NCBI GenBank assembly: GCA_905233515.1
Contig: CAJOEQ010000042.1
Location: 1-6,984 of the forward strand
Reading direction: 5' to 3'
Origin: an uncultured Synergistales bacterium
Lineage (GTDB): Bacteria > Synergistota > Synergistia > Synergistales > Aminobacteriaceae
DNA: 6,984 nucleotides
Below are positions 1 through 6,423 of this stretch, piece by piece (the stretch's first letter is position 1; each line of letters starts with the position of its first letter). A program made the position numbers and the translations under genes. The notes beneath the pieces are model-generated. The model was given only the letters and a program-made list of their open reading frames with translations, searched no databases and was not told where the DNA came from.

Positions 1-31
1 TAATCCCGGAAACTGGACGAGGATTCAATAA

Positions 32-487
32 TTAAATACTCTCAAGATATGCCCGTAAATGTGAAATAGCGAATTTTGCATCATCGGGCAAATCTTCCGG
101 ACATTCTGAAATATATTTATTAACCTGCTCATCATTAATAATAATTTCCTGTTTTATATTATCTTGAGCAGGTTTATTTATTGCTTTCATGACAGGAGGC
201 CGGCCAAGTCTCACAATTACATTAATTTTTGCGTCATTATCATATTTATAGCGCGTTATAAATGCTCGTGTGATATTCCCCCGCATGTTTTGAATCATTT
301 GCGCTGTGTGTTGATTCTCTGCTGCGACGTATAAATCATCAAGAATTAAATCATACGGTATTGAATGCTTTGCAGCTGCTCCAACTATGGACGGCCAAGA
401 ATTTTTTACCGCGTCTAAAATTTGCAGCCTCCTGACAACTTCCGGGAAGAACCGCGCTACATTAAGATTTATTTTTCCGTCGTTCAT
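32..487 (-). CDS. dciA: DciA-like (DUF721) predicted replicative-helicase loader/partner
   Basis: Predicted DciA/DUF721 protein of 151 residues. DciA proteins are associated with loading or operating the replicative helicase DnaB in bacteria that lack DnaC/DnaI. The N-terminal domain shows the family pattern: W31 followed by IVG (34-36), the HSIP segment (41-44), then a beta strand LYVAAEN (52-58) leading into a helix with MIQNMRGNI (64-72). The C-terminal part (about 114-151) is predicted helical, with an acidic NDEQV segment as in many longer DUF721 members. I chose the ATG at 487. A TTG nine bases upstream (496) is in frame and would add three residues. Neither start has a convincing Shine-Dalgarno site, and the ATG lies 26 bp inside the mnmG 3' end, so translational coupling to mnmG is likely (inference). 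It is the last gene seen in the dnaN-recF-mnmG block, which supports a replication role. Family assignment is good; exact function is inferred from the family. Confidence 0.8.
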   Translation of the reverse strand: MNDGKINLNVARFFPEVVRRLQILDAVKNSWPSIVGAAAKHSIPYDLILDDLYVAAENQHTAQMIQNMRGNITRAFITRYKYDNDAKINVIVRLGRPPVMKAINKPAQDNIKQEIIINDEQVNKYISECPEDLPDDAKFAISHLRAYLESI

Positions 488-2348
488 TTCTTGCAAGAAT
501 AACCGAAATTAATTGCACGTCCGTAGGAGTTACGCCCGAAATTCTCAAAGCATGTCCCAGTGATTCCGGCCTGAAATGTTTCAATTTTTGCAGGCATTCA
601 GCCCTTAAGCCTATCACTGAGTCATAATCGAAATTTGCGGGGATTTTCGCGTTGTCAAAATCTTTCATTCTGTCAGCTACTCTGTTTTCTCGTTCTAGAT
701 AGCCGGTGTAGCGTAATTCGGTCTCAATGTGCGAAATTTCTTCACGGGTTAAATTTTTATCGCTCGGGCAAATTTTATTAATGAGCTCATATCTGACTCC
801 CCTGTGCTTTAAGAATTCTGCGGGACTGATTGAATTTATTAATATTTCCGCGCCGTAGTCCTCACAAATTTTGTTAATCTCGTCTGAAGGAGTCAATTTT
901 GACTCTTTTAATCGTGAAAATTCTTGATTCTCTCGTGAAAATCTCTGCTCAATTAATGCCCATTTTGAGTCATCTATTAAGCCCGCTTTACGTCCTAAAT
1001 GTGATAATCTGTGCAATGCATTGTCCCACCGTAATAATAATCTATGCTCACAGCGACTCGTCAGCATTCTATACGGTTCGTCGGTGCTTTTCGTCGTCAA
1101 GTCATCAACAAGGACTCCCAGATAACTATTATCACGAGTAAGAGTCAAAGGCTCTGAATCTTTCACGAATAAAGCCGCATTTATTCCAGCAAGTAAGCCC
1201 TGTGCGCCTGCCTCTTCATAGCCTGAAGTCCCATTTACTTGGCCTGCACAGAATAAGCCTGAAATATTTTTATTTTCGAGTGAGTGCTTTAATTGATCCG
1301 GCAATAAATAATAATATTCGATTCCATAACCTGGCTTAATTATTTTAGCGTTCTCACAGCCGGGCAATGAGTGAATCATTTCGACTTGAACATCATAGGG
1401 GAGACTCGTAGAAAAATTTTGCACGTAAACTTCATTAGTATTCAGTGAAACGGGCTCGAAAACAATCGGGTGCGTTATATGATCAGGAAATCGCAAAAAT
1501 TTATCTTCAATTGATGGACAATAGCGCGGGCCGTGTGAGTTCACATCACCTGTTACAAGCGGCGAACGTTTTATATTTCGCGATAAAATATTATAAGTCT
1601 CTTCGGTCGTTCGTGAAAAATAACAAGCATAACCGGAATTATTATAAATTTTAGGCTCATTAAAGAAATCAAAGCATAAAGGCTCATTTTCTGACAATTG
1701 AGGAGTCGCCCGTGAAAAATCTATAGTGTTAATATTTAGTCTCGGAGTCGTATCTGTTCGCATTGTGCCTGTTTTAATGCCGATTTCGTGAAGAGAATTT
1801 AATATATTTTCAGCGTTATTTTGTCCCATAGGGCCGGACTTGAAATTTTTATCTCCCACGAAAATTTTTGAGCCTATATAGACTCCTCCGCAAATTACTA
1901 AAGCCCGACTCTCATAAATTGCCCCGTGTCGAGTCTCAACGCCTGAAATTCTGTTATTATTCACTAAAATTTTTATAACTTCGTCCTGATTCACGTCAAG
2001 ATTTTCTTGTGTCGTCAATAATTTGCGGTAATAAGTGCTGTATAATCCCGGGTCGCACTGAGCACGCAAAGCCCTGACCGCCGCACCCTTTGAAGTATTC
2101 AGCCAGCGAATCATTAACGTAGAATAATCCGCCGCTCTTGCTTGTTCGCCTCCCAGTGCGCTGACTTCTCGAACAAGATGACCTTTTGCGGGGCCTCCTA
2201 TTGAAGGATTACAAGGCATTAAAGCTGTGTTATCTACGCTTAAATTCAGCATTAAAGTTTTACAGCCCATTTTTGCACAAGCTAAAGCAGCCTCACAACC
2301 TGCGTGACCGCCGCCTATTATAATTACGTCATATGAAGCACGAAACAA
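462..2348 (-). CDS. mnmG: tRNA uridine-5-carboxymethylaminomethyl(34) synthesis protein MnmG (GidA)
   Basis: FAD-dependent subunit of the MnmE-MnmG complex, a cytosolic enzyme that modifies C5 of the wobble uridine U34 in certain tRNAs using a methylene-folate one-carbon unit. The 628-residue length matches the family (about 620-630). Visible elements are: the Rossmann dinucleotide motif GGGHAG at 12-17; the PCNPSIGG block with conserved C46; GAAVRALRAQCD at 88-99; GPRYCPSIEDK with the second conserved cysteine C277; the FAD-binding end GTSGYEEAGAQGLLAG at 373-388; and the C-terminal MnmE/tRNA-binding helical region ending in ALRISGVTPTDV. The start is TTG at 2348, preceded by a GAGGGA Shine-Dalgarno site and an upstream in-frame stop (TGA at 2366-2364), so no longer product is possible from this frame. 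One block is divergent: where most homologues have K-T-G-T-P-P-R, residues 197-203 read RTDTTPR; and GGVYIGSK (154-161) replaces the common TGT-x-LRG pattern. The gene lies 39 bp after recF and overlaps dciA by 26 bp. Confidence 0.96.
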   Translation of the reverse strand: MFRASYDVIIIGGGHAGCEAALACAKMGCKTLMLNLSVDNTALMPCNPSIGGPAKGHLVREVSALGGEQARAADYSTLMIRWLNTSKGAAVRALRAQCDPGLYSTYYRKLLTTQENLDVNQDEVIKILVNNNRISGVETRHGAIYESRALVICGGVYIGSKIFVGDKNFKSGPMGQNNAENILNSLHEIGIKTGTMRTDTTPRLNINTIDFSRATPQLSENEPLCFDFFNEPKIYNNSGYACYFSRTTEETYNILSRNIKRSPLVTGDVNSHGPRYCPSIEDKFLRFPDHITHPIVFEPVSLNTNEVYVQNFSTSLPYDVQVEMIHSLPGCENAKIIKPGYGIEYYYLLPDQLKHSLENKNISGLFCAGQVNGTSGYEEAGAQGLLAGINAALFVKDSEPLTLTRDNSYLGVLVDDLTTKSTDEPYRMLTSRCEHRLLLRWDNALHRLSHLGRKAGLIDDSKWALIEQRFSRENQEFSRLKESKLTPSDEINKICEDYGAEILINSISPAEFLKHRGVRYELINKICPSDKNLTREEISHIETELRYTGYLERENRVADRMKDFDNAKIPANFDYDSVIGLRAECLQKLKHFRPESLGHALRISGVTPTDVQLISVILARNERRKNKS

Positions 2349-2357
2349 ATTTATTAA

Positions 2358-2365
2358 TCCCTCTC
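2358..2365 (-). promoter_or_regulatory. Shine-Dalgarno site for mnmG (decides the TTG start)
   Basis: On the minus strand the sequence reads GAGAGGGA, ending nine bases before the TTG at 2348-2346. No ATG or GTG lies at a suitable distance in frame, and the frame is closed by a TGA just upstream. This makes TTG the only well-supported initiation codon for mnmG. Confidence 0.6.
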
Positions 2366-2387
2366 ATTAAATAAAATATTTAAATTT

Positions 2388-3413
2388 TTAGTGTATTATA
2401 AACGAGAAAATATTATTATGCTTTGTAGTCTTGAATGGCCTTTCAGGTGCAGTGATAAAAATTTGCCAGCCAGTTTTTATTAATTCACTCTGTACAAATT
2501 CCCGCCCTTGTGAGTCTAACTCTGAAGTGAAATCATCAAGTAAAAGAATCGGCGCGCGTTTTAGTCTTGATTCTATTAATTTGCCCGCTGTGATTATTAT
2601 ATAAAGTATCAATCTTCGTTTTTGCCCTCGACTCAGTGAATCAGCTGCCGGCCTGTTACTGTCAGCTAAATTTATAGCAAGTTCGTCAAAACTCGGCCCG
2701 CATATGACTCTTTGTGCCTTGCGTTCTCTGAAGGACTCGCGCTTTATGAATTCCTGTAAACATTTCTCGCATGAGTCAGGCTTTATAACCGGCAAAAATT
2801 CAAGCAATAATTTATCAGCTGGGAATAAATCACGCAATAAATTCAAGACTTTACGCCGAGTCGACATTATAAACCCTCCGAGCTGACAAAATAATATCGA
2901 GGTGCTTTCAGGTGATTTATTTTCTTTGAGCAGTGCCGCCCGTTTTCTTGCTATAAATTTGAAGTCTGATAATTTTTTTGCGTAAACAGGCACAAATAAC
3001 GCGCATAATCTATCAATAAATAATCTTCTCGCAGCAGGTGAAGAGTCTATTAAATTAACGTCGCTTGTTAAAAATATCATTGACGGCAAAATCAATCTTA
3101 AATCAGTGCATGATATAGGCTTGTCAAATAATTTTAATGAAATCTTTGACGAAATATTTGCGTTGACTGTGAAATTTTCTTCTCCTGAAATTTTCGCGGA
3201 AATCAAAGCGTTTTGACTCGGATTATCCCATGTGATTAAATTTTTAGTGCGTGAGAATGCCCCCCACCCTGATAGAATGCTTAATGACTCTAATAAATTT
3301 GTCTTACCGCTGCCATTTTGCCCGAGAATCAAATTAATACCCGACTCAAAATCTAGTTTCAAGCCGGGCTGTAAATTCCTGAAATTTTTAATATACAGGC
3401 TCGTGATTTTCAT
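2388..3413 (-). CDS. recF: DNA replication and repair protein RecF
   Basis: SMC-like/ABC-type ATPase that helps RecO and RecR load RecA at single-strand gaps and stalled forks. The protein is 341 residues, slightly short for RecF (usually about 350-375). It starts with the typical MKITSLYIKNFRNL strand. Walker A is GQNGSGKT at 31-38. The family ARRLFIDRL segment is at 128-136, followed by a helical arm. The ABC signature is SRGQKR at 261-266 (usually S-x-G-Q-Q-R, so lysine replaces the second glutamine). Walker B with D-loop is PILLLDDFTSELD at 288-300. The start ATG at 3413 was chosen because it gives the canonical N terminus. The same frame stays open upstream to 3524, but that would only add 37 Lys/Ile-rich residues read out of frame from the dnaN tail. 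No good Shine-Dalgarno site precedes the ATG, which lies 26 bp inside dnaN. Expression is therefore probably coupled to clamp translation (inference). Confidence 0.95.
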   Translation of the reverse strand: MKITSLYIKNFRNLQPGLKLDFESGINLILGQNGSGKTNLLESLSILSGWGAFSRTKNLITWDNPSQNALISAKISGEENFTVNANISSKISLKLFDKPISCTDLRLILPSMIFLTSDVNLIDSSPAARRLFIDRLCALFVPVYAKKLSDFKFIARKRAALLKENKSPESTSILFCQLGGFIMSTRRKVLNLLRDLFPADKLLLEFLPVIKPDSCEKCLQEFIKRESFRERKAQRVICGPSFDELAINLADSNRPAADSLSRGQKRRLILYIIITAGKLIESRLKRAPILLLDDFTSELDSQGREFVQSELIKTGWQIFITAPERPFKTTKHNNIFSFIIH

Positions 3414-4689
3414 CAGGATTGTTATTTTCAGGATTATTATTTTCTTGTGATTCTTGCGGCTGTTCTTGACTGCTATTATTATCGTCTTGATTTTCCTGAT
3501 TATAATTTTCTTGAGACGGTGCAAAATCTCCTATTTCGTCGTCTGCTATTGTATCCTGCATGCTCAAACGAGCGGGCATTAACATATACAAGAAATTATT
3601 ATCTTCACTGCGGGTCATTCTGCACTGTCCTTCTTCGTGGCTGAACTCTATAACTATATCGCCTGACCCTAAAGCCCTTAAGCCGTCCTCAAAATAGCTG
3701 ACGTTAAAGCCTATTTGCATATTATCGCCGTCGATTCCTGCGTCAAGAAATTCGCGCGTTGTTCCTGCCTCCGGAGCTCGTGCAGTGATTACTAATTCCC
3801 CGTTCGCTTCAAGCAATAATGCCATTATATGAGCCGGAGTCGTTCGTGCAATAATATCAATTCGGTCTATAACAGTAAGTAATTTATCACGCGAAATTCT
3901 TAGGGTCGTTCGAGTCTCATTATTTAATATGCGCTCATAGTTCGGAAATGTAGAGTCGATTAATCTTATTGAGTACTCAATTTCAGGCAAAGCAAACCAC
4001 GCTACGGAATTATCTGACAAGATTTTTACTGTATCTTCGGCGTTACTTGTTACTAGCATTTTGCTTAACTCTTTTAACGCGGCTGAAGGGAGCATTAAAT
4101 CTTGAACTTTTTGCACATTATTTAATAACATTTTAGAGAGTGCGAGTCTCTTTCCGTCAGTTGATACTGATTTTATCTCGTTTGAGTCTCCCATTGAAGT
4201 CCTGAATAAACAAGTGCCTAAATATTTCGGGAAGTCTTGAGGCTGTGAACTTGCTGCAGTGCCTTCATTTATGAGTCTAATTAAATCAGCGTTCATTATT
4301 TCGCAAATTAATTCAGCTTGGCCGCTGTCAGGCAATTTCGGGAAGTCATCAACATTGAAAATAGCAAATCTTGCTTTGTTTTTGCCTGCAATTAATAGGC
4401 CTCTTTCTTGATTAACTTCAAGAATGATATTTTTCTCGGTTATTTTCTTGAGCAAATTTCCAAATATATTAATAGATAATACCGCCTCACCGGGTTCAAT
4501 TACTCTAACTCCGGCGGCACGGCATTTAACGGAGCTTTTAAGGTCAGTAGCTTCAAGAGTTACGTTATTATTTTCGTCGGCTTTGACAAGAATCGCGCTG
4601 ATTATGTCCTTAGGGCTTTTAGTGCTGGCTGATTTCTCGGCGGTCTGCCATGCTTTGAGAAAACTTTGACGCTCTAATTCTAATTTCAT
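3388..4689 (-). CDS. dnaN: DNA polymerase III subunit beta (sliding clamp) with an acidic C-terminal tail
   Basis: Ring-forming processivity clamp that tethers DNA polymerase III and other client proteins to DNA. The protein is 433 residues, against about 366-380 for typical clamps. The three clamp domains are covered by residues 1 to about 375, with recognisable pieces such as VSTDGKRLALS (175-185), the LIDSTFPNYERI segment (243-254) and the end YMLMPARL (368-375), equivalent to the usual C terminus MPMRL that forms part of the client-peptide pocket. A further 58 residues (376-433) follow. They contain 16 Asp/Glu, 20 Asn/Gln and no Lys or Arg, so the tail is acidic and probably disordered. 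The ATG at 4689 has the purine-rich Shine-Dalgarno-like run GAAGAAGGGG (4701-4710) eleven bases upstream. dnaN is the first gene of the minus-strand block and overlaps recF by 26 bp. dnaA is not adjacent: a TRAP operon lies upstream in the opposite direction. Identity is certain; the tail's role is unknown. Confidence 0.97.
   Translation of the reverse strand: MKLELERQSFLKAWQTAEKSASTKSPKDIISAILVKADENNNVTLEATDLKSSVKCRAAGVRVIEPGEAVLSINIFGNLLKKITEKNIILEVNQERGLLIAGKNKARFAIFNVDDFPKLPDSGQAELICEIMNADLIRLINEGTAASSQPQDFPKYLGTCLFRTSMGDSNEIKSVSTDGKRLALSKMLLNNVQKVQDLMLPSAALKELSKMLVTSNAEDTVKILSDNSVAWFALPEIEYSIRLIDSTFPNYERILNNETRTTLRISRDKLLTVIDRIDIIARTTPAHIMALLLEANGELVITARAPEAGTTREFLDAGIDGDNMQIGFNVSYFEDGLRALGSGDIVIEFSHEEGQCRMTRSEDNNFLYMLMPARLSMQDTIADDEIGDFAPSQENYNQENQDDNNSSQEQPQESQENNNPENNNPDENHEPVY
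3415..3444 (-). repeat. Two tandem 15-bp units in the dnaN tail, next to the recF start
   Basis: On the minus strand the units read GAAAATAATAATCCT (3444-3430) and GAAAATAACAATCCT (3429-3415), with one mismatch. Each encodes Glu-Asn-Asn-Asn-Pro in dnaN (residues 416-420 and 421-425). A decayed third unit, Asp-Glu-Asn-His-Glu-Pro, follows. The recF ATG (3413) begins two bases after the second unit. A 15-bp unit gained or lost would keep the dnaN frame while changing the tail length. Confidence 0.75.
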
Positions 4690-4727
4690 GATTAATTATT
4701 CCCCTTCTTCGAGTCAAAATAAGAATA

Positions 4728-4733
4728 ATTATA
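4728..4733 (-). promoter_or_regulatory. Probable -10 element of the dnaN operon promoter
   Basis: On the minus strand positions 4733-4728 read TATAAT, a perfect sigma70-type -10 box. The expected -35 position (about 4751-4756) reads TAAGAC, a poor match. The predicted start site near 4721 would give a leader of about 30 bases before the dnaN ATG. The call rests on the -10 box and on its position between divergent genes; the AT-rich background makes a chance match possible. Confidence 0.45.
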
Positions 4734-4753
4734 CTCTAAATTTTTATAGCGTC

Positions 4754-4818
4754 TTACTTGAAAATAGTATTTATCAATTATTGACCCTTATAAATAAGAT
4801 ATATATAATCTCAAGTAA
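4754..4818. promoter_or_regulatory. 8-bp inverted repeat flanking the TRAP promoter (possible operator)
   Basis: The left arm TTACTTGA (4754-4761) and right arm TCAAGTAA (4811-4818) are exact reverse complements, with 49 bp between them. The right arm covers the predicted dctP start site. The left arm covers the poorly conserved -35 region of dnaN. The left arm also has a loose second partner, AGTA at 4766-4769. A regulator binding both arms could touch both promoters, but an AT-rich 8-mer pair may also arise by chance. Confidence 0.25.
4781..4809 (+). promoter_or_regulatory. Strong sigma70-type promoter for the dctPQM operon
   Basis: The -35 box TTGACC (4781-4786, five of six consensus bases) is separated by exactly 17 bp from the -10 box TATAAT (4804-4809, six of six). 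Transcription should start near 4815-4817, leaving a leader of about 45 bases. A Shine-Dalgarno site AAGGA (4847-4851) lies nine bases before the dctP ATG. Confidence 0.8.
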
Positions 4819-4860
4819 TTTATTTCCAAAATTTTATTATAGAAAGAAGGATTTATATTC

Positions 4861-5865
4861 ATGAAAAAATTTTTATTTGTTTTTGCCCTTGTATTAGCTC
4901 TCACGGCCTCTGTGTCGTTTGCTGAGCCGGAATTGTCGTTAATTATCGCATCTAATCAGACGGATTTGACTAATCCATATAGTTACGGTTTAGACAAATT
5001 CAAGGAAGTTGCAGAAAAAGTCTCAGGCGGGAAAATTCAAGTTACAGTCCATAAAGGCACGCTCGGAGAAAATGAGTCAGAACTCATCGAAAAATTAATC
5101 ATGGGAGCTGCTGATTTAGTAGTCGCCTCACCGGGATTTATGACAGCAATCGGAGTTCCTGAAATTGATATTTTATCGCTTGAATATTTATTTGACAGTT
5201 TCGAACACTGGGAGAAGTGTTTAGACGGCGATTTCGGCCAAGCAATGCGCAAAATAGTTCTTGAGAAAACTTACAATCAATTCAGAATTATGGGCTATTG
5301 GAGTTCATCAGTGCGCGACGTTTACGCAAAGAAAGCTATCAAGAAACCTGAAGATTTAAAGGGTTTGAGCATTCGTACTCAGTCATCACCTGTACAACAA
5401 GAATTCTTTAAAAATTGCGGTGCTATTCCTACGAGTGTAGCATGGGGCGAACTTTATCAGGCTTTACAGCAGGGAGTCGTCGACGGTGCAGAGAATGATT
5501 ATACAAATTTGACTCAGAAAGAACATCACAAGACTGCGAACGGCAAATATATATCAGAAACTCATCACGATTTTACGACTCGTTTATTCTTAATGAGCGG
5601 TGAAAGATATGATAAACTCACTGACGAGCAAAAAGACTGGATCAATCAGGCCGCCGCAGCAAGCACAGAAGAAGAACGCGCAATAACTTATAAAATGTTC
5701 GGGGAATCAAAAGAGAGAGCCAAGAATGACGGAGCAATCATCACGGAATTTGCAGAAATTGATATAGCGGCATTTAAGGCAATAGCGGCACCGATTCAAG
5801 ATAATTTTGCGCAACAAAATAATATGCAGGATCAATTAAATATGATTCGTGCAGCTGCGAAATAA
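4861..5865 (+). CDS. dctP: TRAP transporter periplasmic solute-binding protein (DctP family)
   Basis: Extracytoplasmic receptor of a tripartite ATP-independent periplasmic (TRAP) transporter; it captures an organic acid and delivers it to the DctQM membrane subunits. The 334 residues are normal for the family. A Sec signal peptide spans 1-21 (KK, then a hydrophobic core, then SFA before EPEL), with no cysteine at the cleavage site, so the mature protein should be free in the periplasm. Family landmarks: the ADLVVAS segment (84-90), R152 and the KKPEDLKGLSIRT block (161-173) whose R172 corresponds to the carboxylate-binding arginine of SiaP-type proteins, then WGELYQALQQGVVDGAEND (195-213). 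Two His-His pairs (222-223, 235-236) lie in the following segment. The VDGAEN and THH pattern resembles sugar-acid or C4-dicarboxylate receptors such as YiaO/DctP, but the substrate cannot be fixed from sequence alone. It is the promoter-proximal gene of the operon and is followed by two stop codons and a hairpin. The gene symbol denotes the family, not proven dicarboxylate transport. Confidence 0.93.
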   Translation: MKKFLFVFALVLALTASVSFAEPELSLIIASNQTDLTNPYSYGLDKFKEVAEKVSGGKIQVTVHKGTLGENESELIEKLIMGAADLVVASPGFMTAIGVPEIDILSLEYLFDSFEHWEKCLDGDFGQAMRKIVLEKTYNQFRIMGYWSSSVRDVYAKKAIKKPEDLKGLSIRTQSSPVQQEFFKNCGAIPTSVAWGELYQALQQGVVDGAENDYTNLTQKEHHKTANGKYISETHHDFTTRLFLMSGERYDKLTDEQKDWINQAAAASTEEERAITYKMFGESKERAKNDGAIITEFAEIDIAAFKAIAAPIQDNFAQQNNMQDQLNMIRAAAK

Positions 5866-5880
5866 TAATTAAAATATTTT

Positions 5881-5917
5881 AAGAAAGATGGATTTTGAGT
5901 CCGTCTTTCTTTTTTTG
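5881..5917 (+). terminator. Intrinsic terminator-like hairpin between dctP and dctQ
   Basis: A 12-bp stem pairs 5881-5892 (AAGAAAGATGGA) with 5900-5911 (TCCGTCTTTCTT), with one position that becomes a U-G wobble in RNA. The loop is seven bases (TTTTGAG). An eight-T run (5910-5917) begins at the stem's end. It starts 13 bases after the second of the tandem dctP stop codons and ends 20 bases before dctQ. As dctQ and dctM continue in the same direction with no clear promoter between, it probably acts as a partial terminator that lowers downstream expression. Confidence 0.8.
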
Positions 5918-5923
5918 TTATTC

Positions 5924-5930
5924 GAGGTGA
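5924..5930 (+). promoter_or_regulatory. Strong Shine-Dalgarno site for dctQ
   Basis: GAGGTGA lies seven bases before the ATG at 5938 and just past the T-run of the hairpin. It is the strongest ribosome-binding site among the complete genes here and could partly offset reduced read-through transcription. Confidence 0.7.
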
Positions 5931-5937
5931 AAATTTC

Positions 5938-6423
5938 ATGAAAAAATTAATTGACGGCTTGCAAAAAATACAAATTGCTATAGGCGGTTTATTTTTGCTT
6001 ATATTTCTCGTAACAGTCGTATATCAAATTATATGTCGTTATATGGGAGTCGCTGCTATGTGGACTGAAGACGTTAGCATGTATTCATTTATATGGGCTG
6101 TCTTCATGGGAGCGGGCGCGATGGTGCATTCAAACGCTCATTTTGCATTTACTAGCCTTTATGACTCGTTAAAAAATGAGAAAGCTAAAATTTTCCTGCA
6201 AATTATTATAGATATTATTGTGCTAGTTTTCTGCGTCTTAATGATTTATTACGGATATTTAGCAGCAAAACAATTCTGGAATTTCAGGTGGGTTAATATT
6301 CCTACAATGAAGCGCGGCCCGACTTGGCTGTGTATTCCCATTTGCGGCGCAACTGGAGCAATTTATTTAATTTACGGGATATTTAACGAGATCGGCAAAC
6401 TCATGAAAGGAGACGGCAAATAA
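5938..6423 (+). CDS. dctQ: TRAP transporter small membrane subunit (DctQ family)
   Basis: Small integral-membrane subunit that joins DctM to form the inner-membrane part of the TRAP transporter and helps dock the binding protein. The 161-residue protein has four hydrophobic segments at about 12-34, 46-64, 84-107 and 129-150, the usual DctQ topology. The family pattern Q-x(4)-R-Y (Q30 to Y35), followed by W42-T-E-D and a second helix FIWAVFMGAGAMVHSNAHF (51-69), is clear. A short basic/Gly tail (KLMKGDGK) ends the protein. The start ATG at 5938 has a strong Shine-Dalgarno site. Its TAA stop shares one base with the dctM ATG (TAATG), so the two membrane subunits are likely translationally coupled, which suits their 1:1 assembly. 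Confidence 0.93.
   Translation: MKKLIDGLQKIQIAIGGLFLLIFLVTVVYQIICRYMGVAAMWTEDVSMYSFIWAVFMGAGAMVHSNAHFAFTSLYDSLKNEKAKIFLQIIIDIIVLVFCVLMIYYGYLAAKQFWNFRWVNIPTMKRGPTWLCIPICGATGAIYLIYGIFNEIGKLMKGDGK

Noticed and set aside
1..31. Terminator or start/end of another gene after dciA
   Set aside because: Only a 5-bp inverted repeat (2-6 with 21-25) without a T-run is present. A plus-strand frame ends with TAA at 29-31, but nine codons are too few to call a convergent gene.
899..1654. Plus-strand open frames opposite mnmG (899-1141 and 1445-1654)
   Set aside because: They lie wholly antisense to a well-supported mnmG, and their products show no recognisable domain.
3414..3524. Upstream in-frame extension of recF by 37 codons
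   Set aside because: The extra residues are Lys/Ile-rich, read out of frame from the dnaN tail, and precede the canonical RecF N terminus MKITSLYIKNFRNL. The start at 3413 fits the family.
2704..3644. Plus-strand open frames opposite recF and dnaN (2704-2886, 3232-3450, 3447-3644)
   Set aside because: They are antisense to strongly conserved genes, and their translations are low in complexity or lack family features.
4424..4669. Plus-strand 81-codon open frame opposite dnaN
   Set aside because: It is fully antisense to the clamp N-terminal domain. Its hydrophobic look is a by-product of the reverse complement of the clamp codons.
4690..4860. Possible replication origin next to dnaN
   Set aside because: The region is AT-rich, but I see no cluster of DnaA boxes; the best site, TTATCAATT (4771-4779), matches only six of nine bases. 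The region is explained by two promoters.
5037..5252. Minus-strand 71-codon open frame opposite dctP
   Set aside because: It lies antisense to dctP, with no domain and no promoter or ribosome-binding site.
5938..6423. A separate promoter for dctQM inside the dctP-dctQ gap
   Set aside because: No paired -35/-10 boxes are visible between 5866 and 5937. The hairpin and Shine-Dalgarno site account for most of this gap.
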